Notes under the pieces: generated by a model
Told to the model about the DNA's origin: nothing
Databases searched by the model: none
Seen by the model: the letters and a program-made list of their open reading frames with translations, nothing else
Translations under genes and position numbers: made by a program
Shown: piece after piece, positions 36,601 to 42,492 of the stretch
How positions within the stretch are numbered: the stretch's first letter is position 1
Layout: each line of letters begins with the position of its first letter
NCBI RefSeq assembly: GCF_965363235.1
Contig: NC_134844.1
Span: 55,982,872-56,046,871, forward strand
Length of the DNA: 64,000 nt
Direction of reading: 5' to 3'
Origin: Mytilus galloprovincialis
Lineage: Eukaryota; Mollusca; Bivalvia; Mytilida; Mytilidae

Positions 36601-38151
36601 AGAAAGAAAAAATGATAGCAATCGCGTTTTCATGATCTTAGCGAAAAAAATGTAATAATAAATATTTAATGCTTTTTTTTAGTAATTTCATAGGGTTGTA
36701 AAAGCGTTGACCGTGCGCACATTTTAAAAATAAAGCGCTTCCGCGTTTCATACAAAATACGGTCATCGATTTTACACTCAAATGAATTTACAAAAAGAAG
36801 CATTCAATATTTATAATTACATTTTTAGCTAAGATCATGAAAACACGATTGCTATCATTTTTTTTCTTTTGTTTAACTGTGCACTTTATTGTAGAAGCAC
36901 GTGTCAACACGAATATTACAATTCATTTTGAAATGAAGTTGATTAAGGAATAACGCGAGATTGCAGCTAGCGAATCAGAATAACCTATTATATAATGAAA
37001 CATGCATGTAATGTAATTATAATAAAATAAAGATTAGTGTAGGTGTTTAAAACATAAAGGTAAACAAAATAAAGGTGTCAATTTGAATAAATGGTTCAAC
37101 CTTTCGTATTTTTTGCTCTTAGACATTAAATACTGGTATCAATATAATCTTTTCGTATCTTGCAAAGTTTTAGATAGAGGCTAAATGTAACAAAATTTTA
37201 CTATGGAAAAAAACCAGTTATATATATATATATATAGATAGATACAGATCAAACATTTCACGAGTTTAAAATAGTTACCGGAAACTGTTATAGTAAATAA
37301 AAAAATATTTTAAATGTCTCAGTTTTTTAACATCTGCACTCTTCTTTCCATTTACAAGCCAATCAGTTATTGAACCTCACTGTCTTTTTAAAGACAAAAT
37401 TTTGACCTTGAAGTTTGTGTTTCATTCTTGTAAAACTTAACTTATTCTTCGTTTTTTTCTCCTTTTTTCGTGTTTGGTTGAATGGAAAAAACGTTTACAG
37501 ACTACTTTAAACCCATGTGGTGGCCAGATGGCCCGGATCATAGACTTTTTATTTTGTTAAGCTTCCAGTTTACTAACCTTTTGTTTCTTTTAAATTCATT
37601 TCCAGTACATGCAAATGATTTCTGTACCTCGAGCGCATCTTGTAATCGACACAACATGTTTCAATATATCTCGTGACACTTTTATTGCCTGTATTGTTCA
37701 TACAGAAATGATCAAATGTTATTGCTATATCATTAAATATTGAAAATAGTTCCCTAACTTCTTCATTGGTGAAGGAAGTTTTACCAGAATGCAAAATTAA
37801 ATTATACTTTTGGTATATCAGTTCAACGCCATCCTCGATTGTAAGAACTTTCGGATATGAGTTGGAAGACAACCTTCTTGATGGCGGCTGAACTAATTGT
37901 AAATTTCTAATCAGCAAGTATAGTAAGCGCAGATCTAATTTCTCAAAACAGTTTTGTTCAATACATTCACGTATAAATACAGCTTCTTCATAATTAAAAA
38001 AAACACTGTGTATACGTTTAAGTTGAAGCTTATGGCCTAAACTTATCTGATTTTTTAACAGCTCTTCCAGAAGATTTCGGTTTTCATATTGAGCAACAAA
38101 ACACAGTCTGACATAGTTTGTCATATAGGTATTACGGTCTTTTCTCTCCAT
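9193..38151 (-). CDS. HEPN(x3)-Roc-COR-death-trypsin-like multidomain protein, 13 exons
   Basis: Exons in order (minus strand) are 38151-37578, 36579-35857, 34647-34054, 33521-33285, 28951-28361, 26842-26742, 24250-22976, 22140-22110, 21463-21169, 17829-17750, 16806-16705, 11548-10364 and 9662-9193. All junctions are GT..AG and keep one frame: 6,258 nt, about 2,085 residues. Approximate domains are HEPN-like 1-190, 200-430 and 435-630; Roc 640-940 (P-loop about 660-667, DFGG 860-863, THRD 934-937); COR 941-1365; death 1376-1473; unassigned 1474-1800; protease 1800-2085 (His1838, Asp1897, Ser2042). No signal peptide or membrane span is visible, so it is probably cytosolic. Roc-COR with a death domain is known in animals (DAPK-like ROCO proteins), and DZIP3-like HEPN domains are common in molluscs. 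The role in immunity or cell death is inferred. The weakest points are the donor at 22976, the short exons 8, 10 and 11, and the true N-terminus. Confidence 0.8.
9663..10363 (-). other. last intron, with 30-bp tandem repeat and mussel repeat fragment
   Basis: About five tandem units of CGCAAAGTGATAACAAAATC lie at 9748-9893. A fragment of the mussel repeat (AATATGACAGTTGTCCATTC; compare 57905-58095) lies at about 9980-10135. Confidence 0.6.
9748..9893. repeat. tandem repeat, about 30-bp unit, five copies
   Basis: The unit CAAAGTGATAACAAAATCACACATAAACG recurs with few changes. GTGAT and ATCAC within the unit are complementary, so each unit can fold into a small hairpin. It sits in the last intron of the large gene. 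Confidence 0.75.
10364..11548 (-). CDS. exon 12: unassigned region plus protease His and Asp
   Basis: The acceptor is CTTTTTTCAATTTCAG and the donor ATGG|GTAAGA. It gives 395 residues. The first about 265 are unassigned: a Cys-rich helical part (NQCGCCAKAIAW, PECCDIWPGFRCACKFW) and a strand-rich part (DVVIIVEVSAQVNE). The last 130 begin a trypsin-like fold: GTLGGFVRY, FLTCAHVIID with the catalytic His, and GTTVDAAIIQLD with the catalytic Asp. The ORF has an apparent ATG upstream of the acceptor, but that lies in intron. Confidence 0.75.
11549..13010 (-). other. intron 11 (part), no repeat recognised
   Basis: This is the proximal part of a 5.2-kb intron. It is AT-rich. I see no exon with the right phase in it. 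Confidence 0.4.
13735..14240 (+). repeat. mussel GTCTCATTGGCA repeat, copy 2 (nested)
   Basis: This is collinear with the copy at 4195-4718, from AGTACTCTCAGATCTG to GTCTCATTGGCAATCATACC. It lies inside the TTAC-flanked element, so it inserted after that element or is carried by it. Confidence 0.65.
14466..14907. repeat. nested inverted repeat with 72-bp arms
   Basis: The arms are 14466-14539 and 14836-14907. They share CAACGGCTGTTTTGCCAGAC and ATCAAAAAGTAGATATTT in inverted order. It is a short foldback or MITE within the larger element, with AT-rich sequence between the arms. Confidence 0.6.
15459..16704 (-). other. intron 11 (remainder) with a mussel repeat at 16110-16335
   Basis: The repeat starts CCACATGTGGAGCAGGATCT and ends TTTCGTTCCTCTTTT; a related copy is at 63413-63625 and 3'-end pieces are at 15595-15700 and 32990-33035. 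It produces a hydrophobic ORF (16104-16298) that I take to be spurious. The rest of the intron shows nothing. Confidence 0.55.
16705..16806 (-). CDS. exon 11: short segment of unassigned region
   Basis: This 102-nt exon has acceptor TTCTTTACAG and donor GATG|GTAAAT. It reads GNNVLYKHTFSSDGFFVDC, then IVAKGINLRVKAEKD. One of three frames is open and it is the one that fits exons 10 and 12. The alternation of strands (VLYKHTF, FFVDCIVAKG, INLRVKAE) suggests the start of a small beta-rich domain that continues into exon 12. Confidence 0.6.
16807..17749 (-). other. intron 10, nothing recognised
   Basis: AT-rich sequence between two short exons. I see no repeat family or extra exon. Confidence 0.4.
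17750..17829 (-). CDS. exon 10: basic linker after the death domain
   Basis: This 80-nt exon has acceptor TTTTTAAGTTTCAG and donor AAAG|GTATAC. It reads SNKPTRRGRSKSCP, then LLISSHEYITENK. Phases fit exactly on both sides (2 in, 1 out). The first half is strongly basic and looks disordered. There is no domain assignment. Confidence 0.6.
18427..20085. mobile_element. DNA transposon with about 270-bp terminal inverted repeats
   Basis: The ends TACCAGGCAAATGATTGTG (18427) and its complement (to 20085) begin inverted repeats that extend to about 18697 and back to about 19811. They share GGTGATAACTAAGAGACAAT and AACATGACGAGAGTTTGGCC. A minus-strand ORF inside (18951-19421, 156 residues) has no motif I recognise. 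ATTGT flanks the left end and appears two bases beyond the right end, a possible target duplication. It lies in intron 9. The inner right part resembles 63180-63300. Confidence 0.65.
20095..20735 (+). repeat. mussel repeat with GTCCGTC microsatellite, copy 2
   Basis: It starts TATGCCCCACCTACGATAG, then runs through a (GTCC/GTCT)n tract at 20148-20200, then three degenerate units of about 180 bp with TTTTGGTCAAGGTAGTTTT and CCAATCAACTTGAAAC. It is the reverse orientation of the copy at 6190-6790. It abuts the right end of the TIR element. Confidence 0.7.
20736..21168 (-). other. intron 9 (3' donor side), nothing recognised
   Basis: Sequence adjoining the donor of the death-domain exon. No repeat or exon seen. 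Confidence 0.4.
21169..21463 (-). CDS. exon 9: death domain
   Basis: The acceptor is GATATGTTTCAG and the donor TACAG|GTAATT (phase 2 out). The 98 residues form a six-helix death-fold pattern: ADLLRKVSFAVG, NLGSNLGIESTVIANMV, QRILGYWEMLCD, TIKQLVKALEKIG and GLETIVDYY. It has the LG.NLGI start of helix 2 and the conserved Trp in helix 4 or so (GYWEM). Death domains form homotypic complexes with adaptors. In animal ROCO proteins the domain follows COR, as here. Confidence 0.8.
21464..22109 (-). other. intron 8, nothing recognised
   Basis: AT-rich; no repeat family or further exon found. Confidence 0.4.
22110..22140 (-). CDS. exon 8: 31-nt micro-exon linking COR and death domain
   Basis: The acceptor TTTTTTAATTTTTAG and the consensus donor GTAAGT frame a 31-nt exon, NQKNAQKIFK plus one base. 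It converts phase 0 after COR into the phase 1 needed by the death-domain exon, making the codon A|TG. No other frame stays open. It was chosen because it fits, so it is less sure than the long exons. Confidence 0.55.
22141..22975 (-). other. intron 7 with a mussel repeat at 22845-22935
   Basis: The repeat carries ACTGATGAGTCTTATGTAGA and ATAATCCTGGTACCTTTGAT. Relatives lie at 28065-28155 and, inverted, at 30925-31010. The remainder shows no feature. Confidence 0.55.
22976..24250 (-). CDS. exon 7: COR domain
   Basis: The acceptor is GATTATTTTTTACAG. The exon encodes 425 residues. It opens with the last Roc helix (TNYEIRRTELVAQLTKTFKE), goes through FFIDARKKDD, and into a typical COR: VPLEKQI, then QHAIGKLIFFDQDELSQFII, PSVLVNALRSFV, and PEYYIIPCMIQTRL. 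It closes with MWECQHGQFHEVDYLRYW, a Cys/His segment often seen at the end of mollusc COR regions. Two donors are possible: TTT|GTAGAG (22976, phase 0) and GA|GTAAAT (22971, phase 2). Only the first lets exons 8 and 9 read through. COR normally mediates dimerisation of ROCO proteins. Confidence 0.8.
24251..25522 (-). other. intron 6 (part), decayed repeats only
   Basis: A minus-oriented fragment of the mussel repeat lies near 24600-24760 (GGCCTTCAACAAAGAGCAAA). Nothing else is recognisable. Confidence 0.4.
25523..26159. mobile_element. MITE-like element with TGGTAGGGRTGAGC ends
   Basis: TGGTAGGGATGAGCCGCTG at 25523 is mirrored by CAGCTGCTCACCCCTACCA ending at 26159. Near-terminal blocks around ATATCGATAGGTTGATA and TATATCAATAGG are also inverted. 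It is 637 bp with no ORF of note. The target duplication is unclear. It lies in intron 6. Confidence 0.6.
26175..26627. repeat. unclassified repeat fragment
   Basis: It has a C run at about 26176-26187, then GC-richer sequence with GTTCTCTCCGAGTACTTCGG, a phrase I recognise from dispersed repeats in marine invertebrates. The two overlapping ORFs here are not exon-like. Class unknown. Confidence 0.4.
26742..26842 (-). CDS. exon 6: Roc GTPase G4 motif
   Basis: This is a short exon of 101 nt with acceptor TTTATTTTTCAG and donor AAG|GTATAA. It translates to ILLHWVNSVSTYC, then IQRIQFVATHRDRYK. The WVNS helix followed by a strand ending VATHRD is the standard Roc G4 (T/NKxD variant THRD). Both phases fit the neighbours (phase 1 in, phase 0 out), and the motif itself is independent proof that the exon belongs here. 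Confidence 0.8.
26843..28360 (-). other. intron 5 with a short mussel repeat at 28065-28155
   Basis: The repeat has TTATGAGTCTTTCGTAGACG and relates to the copy at 22845-22935. Otherwise AT-rich with nothing recognised. Confidence 0.45.
28361..28951 (-). CDS. exon 5: Roc GTPase, acidic insert and G3 motif
   Basis: The acceptor is CCTATTCTAG and the donor GCAG|GTAATT. It gives 197 residues. The first about 130 are acidic and low in hydrophobics (for example LTDEMEIDEALGNDLDKDI), an insert between P-loop and G3. The last 60 contain LEIAPSDLVDFGGQKAFD (G3, DxGG) and GTVLLLFDGSKDL, the strand and helix that follow G3 in Roc domains. The ORF runs past the donor into the intron, but only the GTAATT donor keeps phase with exon 6. 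Confidence 0.8.
29012..29760. mobile_element. foldback element with about 240-bp inverted arms
   Basis: It starts TTAAGGTTTATTAAAACCC and ends TAAACCTTAA. The left arm (29012-29256) and right arm (29527-29760) share AAATCAAGATTTTTATAGAA and AATGGCTACAGAAGGG in inverted order. There is no ORF. It is in intron 4 of the large gene and would form a long hairpin in the pre-mRNA. Confidence 0.75.
29761..31789 (-). other. intron 4 (part); one inverted mussel repeat
   Basis: An inverted copy of the ATGAGTCTTATGTAGACGAA repeat is at about 30925-31010. I see no exon of the right phase between the P-loop and G3 exons, nor is one needed. Confidence 0.4.
31790..32935 (-). repeat. 1.1-kb dispersed repeat, inverted relative to 43770-44865
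   Basis: Matching landmarks in opposite orientation are GTCGACGACATGGGTATCTTT, TTTTATGTTAGGGCGTGTTT, TTCCACGAAATATTTAAT and GGCGTAATGGGGAGATAAT. The copy at 43770-44865 lies inside the CACTA-like element, so this may be an internal part of the same family. No clean ORF. Confidence 0.65.
33285..33521 (-). CDS. exon 4: Roc GTPase P-loop
   Basis: The acceptor is CGACTCTTTCAG and the donor AAAAG|GTTGAT, phase 1 at both ends. Its 79 residues contain NRVYLGGPCNAGKTSL, a clear Walker A (GxxxxGKT) on a beta strand, followed by CVLTGDE. This is the G1 motif of the Roc domain. The preceding text FYELLEHGFYDSYENR is the usual lead-in of ROCO P-loops. It joins exon 5 as QIRK-V-DFEVGQ. Confidence 0.85.
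33522..34053 (-). other. intron 3, nothing recognised
   Basis: AT-rich sequence between the third HEPN-like exon and the P-loop exon. Confidence 0.4.
34054..34647 (-). CDS. exon 3: third HEPN-like domain
   Basis: The acceptor is CTTTTTAATAG and the donor the consensus GTAAGT. The exon is symmetrical (phase 1 both ends) and gives 198 residues. It opens SIPRYWYLPPGHD, which echoes PRYYPRMYG of exon 2. The last helices read KTKQELQCRRNKELTDTET and YYFNVFKDVARMLDRI, which align with exon 2 at LTDTE and with the final helix of exons 1 and 2. The HEPN R/H pair is not evident. It has no ATG before the homologous part, consistent with an internal exon. Confidence 0.65.
34648..35856 (-). other. intron 2 with a mussel repeat fragment at 35180-35310
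   Basis: The fragment carries TTGGAATTGTTTTACACTAG and GTAGACCGTATATTGACC (3' portion of the GTCTCATTGGCA family). Nothing else recognised. Confidence 0.45.
35857..36579 (-). CDS. exon 2: second HEPN-like domain
   Basis: The acceptor is CCCAATTTGTAG and the donor CAAGTTC|GTTGAA. The phase is 1 at both ends, so the exon is symmetrical. It gives 241 residues and starts PRYYPRMYGREE. The core repeats the pattern of exon 1: NYMRVIYAIQVGL, then FSLYLIRLLMINK, then TERDKIIYRGNAGLTDTEMG and IFSVLIQIAKDLEL. The H of the HEPN motif is lost. The donor is GTTGAA, weak but of the same kind as the GTTGAT used by exon 4; it is the only donor that keeps phase. Confidence 0.65.
36601..36870. mobile_element. 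short foldback element 20 bp from the exon 2 acceptor
   Basis: The arms of about 80 bp (36601-36685 and 36785-36870) share ATGATAGCAATCGCGTTTTC and CATGATCTTAGC, inverted. The centre carries AAAGCGCTTCCGCGTTTC. Read in the gene's direction, the end of the element contributes the pyrimidine-rich TCATTTTTTCTTTCTT just upstream of the exon 2 acceptor. Confidence 0.7.
36871..37577 (-). other. intron 1 (part), (TA)n microsatellite
   Basis: A short TA run is at 37218-37236. Nothing else is recognisable. Confidence 0.4.
37578..38151 (-). CDS. exon 1: start and first HEPN-like domain (DZIP3-like)
   Basis: The ATG at 38151-38149 is the first after an in-frame TAG seven codons upstream. The exon gives 191 residues and ends in AAAG|GTTAGT (phase 1). 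Residues of about 70-160 match the DZIP3-like HEPN layout: FEKLDLRLLYLLIRNL, then a PP turn, then LTIEDGVELIYQKY and NLILHSG, then a final helix ELFSIFNDIAI. HEPN domains are all-helical and in some families are RNA-binding or RNase modules with an R-N-x3-H motif. Here the motif is only partly kept (K-Y-N-L-I-L-H), so catalysis is doubtful. An acceptor-like CAG four bases before the ATG leaves room for a 5' UTR intron. Confidence 0.7.
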
Positions 38152-38330
38152 TATACTGACATTACACTACGCATTAATACGAAGTCTCTTCCAAGTTTCA
38201 TCGATGAAGGAAATTATGCAAACTTGATGAACTTCAACACACAATTTTCTAAAACAAAATAAAAAAAAAATATAGTACATTTACACATAAAAGCAACAAA
38301 CTTGTAAGATTAGAAATTTTGTGTAAATTG

Positions 38331-38623
38331 TCAATCTTCTGTAGTATCTGTCTCACCACTTCTGTTTGGCATTTGAGCGGTTGAGAATTTGCTGTAATTC
38401 ATAGACAAGTTGTTGAAGACTAAATATATCTTTTCAGTTATGTTCTGTTTTGTTCGTGTTGTGGTGCTGTTGCATGGAGGAGTATATCCCATACTGTTCC
38501 GTATACAGTTGCAAGTCAATAGATATATGAACAATTCATCAAAGTTTAATGAAAACTGCTCAAAGTATGTTTGAGTTATTTTTTTCAAAAACTGGAAAAT
38601 GTTCTTTTTTTTTAAATTGATCC
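38331..38623 (-). CDS. orphan HEPN-like exon upstream of the main gene
   Basis: After the acceptor TTTTCCGAGTTACAG there is an open frame of 97 codons to TGA at 38333-38331. It reads FEQFSLNFDELFIYLL, then CIRNSMGYTPP, then NITEKIYLVFNNLSMNYS, which parallels FEKLDLRLLYLLIRNL..PP..IEDGVELIYQKYNLILHS of exon 1. It enters in phase 1, like exons 2 and 3, and has an internal donor AGTG|GTGAGA (to 38357) that would also exit in phase 1. It cannot join exon 1 in frame but could join exon 2. It is the end of a neighbouring paralogue, an alternative exon, or a relic. Confidence 0.45.
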
Positions 38624-38734
38624 CTGTAACTCGGAAAAGAAAAACTTTAAAATATATCAAATCTATTTGGAGCTTACGGTAATAGATAAAACCAGTTCAT
38701 CAAAGATTCATGCAAATGTTTAAAGTTATTTAAG

Positions 38735-38894
38735 AAATAATTAATGCAAGCTATACTTTATTGTAGTTTGAACATGGTTAGGCATTATATTCGTGATTAT
38801 TTTTGCCCGAGCGATAGTGATGGCTAAAATAACATGAATATAATGCCTACCCATGTTAAAACTACAATAAAGTATAGCCTGAATCAATTATTTC
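38735..38894. repeat. near-perfect hairpin, 72-bp arms
   Basis: The left arm 38736-38807 and right arm 38822-38893 share GCTATACTTTATTGTAGTTT and GGCATTATATTC, inverted, with about 14 nt between. It is a compact palindrome of MITE type just upstream of the large gene. The loop is GAGCGATAGTGAT-like. Confidence 0.75.
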
Positions 38895-38989
38895 GATTGT
38901 GAATATGACAATCAAGGTAATTTCTATGTCCGATAAGTGTAAGTGTCGTCATATTAGAATTTGAGTTAACGTTATTTGACGATGGAGGA

Positions 38990-39345
38990 ACATACATGTA
39001 CGTACGTACGGACGGACAAACGGACTGACCTACAGACGAACGCCCGGTATTAACAAGAAAAGATTATTGAATCGTACGGAAGCCGGTAAGTGTCATGTGG
39101 GAGGTTTTTTAAAGTCGTTATAACGCATTAGCTTACTCAATATAACGACTTAGCTCATTAAACTCGTTTTAACAACTAAGCTAATTCGTTATAAGGATTT
39201 AGATAAGAGTTAGTCAAGTCGTTTAAAACGTAAGCTCAGTTATTATAACGAGTAAGTTAAGTCGACATGACGAGTAAGCTATGTCGTTATAACGTCTTAA
39301 AAACTAAAACTCCACCCTGACATCAATCGGCTATCGTAGAATCAA
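38990..39345. repeat. MITE-like element with CGTTATAACG-type units
   Basis: A (GTAC)/(GACG) tract is followed by CGGAAGCCGGTAAGTGTCAT at about 39077, then many AACGAC/GTCGTTATAACG and TAAGCT units, and ends near CATCAATCGGCTATCGTA. The start resembles the terminus CGGAAGCCGATAAGGGCCAT of the foldback element at 59239, which suggests a common family. Confidence 0.5.
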
Positions 39346-40559
39346 TTGATTCTGGTTGAATAATAACTCGAATAATTCTGCGCCCTCTAGCGGCCTATAG
39401 CCTATCGAGGCTATTAATGTAGCAATCGGAGATTAGACGGAGATCAGCGGAATATAACGACTGACATTATTCGGGTTAGTTGAATAATTGTAAACGCCAA
39501 ATATTTTTTTTAATTTACTGCTATGTCAAAAGTTTAATTAACAAATAGGAACGCTTAGAATCTAATTTATAAACTAGACTAAAGAGCCTACATCGCCTCC
39601 AACACTCTCCATTATTGTAGACTATAATATCAGTTCAAGTATGACAATATCTTTGTTTCGTTGATCGTTTAATGTTTATGATTTTGTTGTTTTTTTCAGT
39701 TTCAGTTGTTTTCTTAATCGTGATTTCTTTAATGGAAATCATTCTGATTTTTAGATGAAAATAAATGATCTTGCAGGTTACAGAATGAAAATATATTTTT
39801 TGCAAAACTTAATGCAGTCATTTTGTCTCGCTGTGTTGAAGACTCATTAGTGGCCTACGGATGATTTTTGCTCTTTGGTCATGTTGTTGTCTCTTTGACA
39901 TATCCAATGGGCCAAGTGCGTTTTTCTCATGACTTGGCGTCCGTCGTCCGTTTACTTTTACAAAAATCCTCTCCTCTGAAACTGCAGGACTTAATTTAAC
40001 CAAACATAGACACAATTATTATCAGCTTATCTAGTTTGAACATGTGTTCAATACCCGGCCAACCAACCAAGATGGCCGCCACGGCTAAAAATATAACATA
40101 GGGGTAAAATGTAGATTTTGGCTGATATCTCTGAAACCAAAACAGAATTGATATTATTTCAAATAAAGGAATGTATCTCCCTCATGCAAAGCTCTGATTC
40201 CTTGCCCGGATTTGGATATATACACGTTTTTCTTTTGTAGTTTATAATTCTTCTTCCTTTTATTAAGATTTGGGTTTTTAAATTTGTTGGCCTCGAGCAT
40301 CATTGAAAATACATTGCTTGTCGAACTGTGCGTCTGGTGCAGAAAATTGGTACCGTTAATGTTATTACAGCAAATCTGACATGGGGTAAAACAGTTCATC
40401 AGGTCAAGATCTATCTGCCCTGATATGTTCAGATAAATCTGACAATTCGTTCTTGGATTGTGCTCCTGAATTGGTAATTTTAAGGAAATTCTGCGGTTTT
40501 CAGTTATCTTGAATCTTATTATAGTATAGAGATAAACTATACACAGCAATAATGTTCAG
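39346..40559. other. intergenic; repeat-derived sequence
   Basis: A minus ORF at 40154-40549 falls in a segment with GTTGGCCTCGAGCATCATTG and GTCTGGTGCAGAAAATTGG, phrases I know from mussel repeats rather than from a gene. Nothing else is supported. Confidence 0.4.
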
Positions 40560-41890
40560 CAAACATACTACATATAAGACAACATGACCAAATTGTCAAT
40601 TGACCCCTTCAGGAGTAATTACCCTTTTAAATCATTTTTAACAATTCTTCGTAAATTTTTGTAATCTTTTACAAATAAAAATTCTGCTTAAACTCCTGAG
40701 ACAAATTAACCACATTTGTCCACAATCATCGTTAGGGTATCTTGTTTTAAAAAAAATGTGTCTGATGACCGCGCCTACCAACAACTTGGCGGACAAAACT
40801 AAAAGCAAAAGTATAACGGTTGCATTATTTCATGCATTAATTGTAAACAAAAACATCGGGTGAGCAACACATGCTCCTTGGAGCCTATAGTTTCTATTAG
40901 AATAGTTATCAAAGGTATCAGGCTTATAATTTGAATTTACGACAAAAATGTCTTTTTTGTTAAACTTAAATTGCTGATCATTTGTTTTGTCAAATTTTCT
41001 CTCTGTCTTCGTTGTAATAATTTTTTTACCCCCCAAAAAGGGGTACAAAAATTGTCATTTAGTGGCATTCAAAGAGTAAACTAACGACTTCTTTGTAGAT
41101 CTTGTCTTGTTGGTAAGTTTTGCAATTTAAACATGTTAAAGTGGATATCTATCAATAATAATTCAAAATAAGAGGCATAACACTATTTCTTTTAAAATGG
41201 ATCAAAATCGTCATTAAAAGGCAATAACTTCAATAAGGAGAGAACTGACACTTTTCGAACAGTACTCTAATTAGTATATTGTCTTGTTGATAACGTTTGC
41301 TTGTCTACGTTTCTTCCTTTTATAGTTGGGGTTTTTTATAAGGTAAATGAAAATATCATAATTGAAGAGCAAAAAGCCATATAAGTTGTTTGACCATTAA
41401 AACCATCGGTTTGTCCTATTTGTAGATCTTGTCTTGCTGATCCTTTTAACTGGTTTAAATTTCTATATATATATATACATATTATAGTTTTCAGGTGTAA
41501 GACAAAAACAAAAAAGAAAGTAGTAAAAATTGTCATTATAGCGTTAAACTCCAATAAGAGGTTGTCAGACAATTCCAACATGTTGAATTATGTGTAGATT
41601 TTATCTTATCAATCATATTTGATGTATAAAGTTTATCTCTGTATGCTATAATTTTCAAGATAATAGGCAAACCTGGGAAAATATGGTAAATTTTGTTGTT
41701 TAAGGACAAAAACTCCTTAAAGAAGTCGTCTGCTCAGACAGTGTTTATGTCAATGTCAAGGACCTCATCATTCTTATCATATGATTTTATCAGTCAGATT
41801 TCTCCATCAATAAACTTGCACTTTACCCATATGTTATATTTTTACTCATGTCGGCCATGTTTGTCGGCAGGCGGGGTCATTTGACACATT
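40560..41890. repeat. mussel tandem-type repeat, several decayed units of about 300 bp
   Basis: TGTAGATCTTGTCTTGTTG recurs near 41095 and 41423, with variants near 41273 and 41595. Each is followed by AAACATGTTAAA-like or CTATATATA and then GTCATT..GG.AATAACT.CAATAAG.AG. The units are strongly diverged. No gene. Confidence 0.5.
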
Positions 41891-42084
41891 TGTTAAACAC
41901 GATTTGTGGCAGAATGTAAGTTCCACCATAAAATTTGTTTCAAGGAACTTTTAGCATAAAACAAAAGTTTCATAACATTTTATCCAATGCTAATATTAAA
42001 TAAGGAAAGATGCGAATGAAACTTATATATGCTTAAAGTTCTTTAGAATAAACATTATAGACAATAAAAAAAAAATGTTTTATA

Positions 42085-42335
42085 TAATAAAAGCTCCTGG
42101 AATATTTGTTATACATGTATTATAAAAGTTCCAGGAATATTTGTTATATTATAAAAGTTCCAGTAATAGTTGTTATATTATAAAAGTTCCAGGAACATTT
42201 GTAATATTATAAAAGTTCCAGGAACATTTGTAATATTATAAAAGTTCCAGAAATAGTTATCATGGTTATTAGATAATTAAAGTTCTAGAAATATTTATTA
42301 TATGATCAAAGTTCTAGAAATATATACTACAATAA
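42085..42335. repeat. tandem repeat, about 35-bp unit
   Basis: About seven units of TATTATAAAAGTTCCAGGAA-CATTTGTAA type, cleanest at 42110-42250 and decaying to the right. No coding role evident. Confidence 0.75.
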
Positions 42336-42444
42336 CCAAAATTAGTTCTTGCTACAAATGTATTGAAGTAAATTTCCTAGAATAAAAGTGCAAGCATTTT
42401 CATCTGAAATTGGTGACTAACTTTATTCTAGACTTTATAAAGTA

Positions 42445-42492
42445 TAACGTGTTATATTAAAATTGTGAATTGCCAATTTTAATATAACACAT
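42445..42492. repeat. short hairpin, 18-bp arms
   Basis: GTGTTATATTAAAATTG and CAATTTTAATATAACAC are separated by about 8 nt. It sits 350 bp left of the CACTA-like element. Confidence 0.7.

Noticed and set aside
38331..38623. Placing the orphan HEPN-like exon as exon 1 of the main gene, joined to 38151
   Set aside because: Its phase-1 exit does not match any acceptor before the ATG of exon 1, where an in-frame TAG lies seven codons upstream.
40154..40549. Minus ORF of 131 residues
   Set aside because: It covers repeat phrases known from mussel DNA, lacks exon borders and has no recognisable domain.
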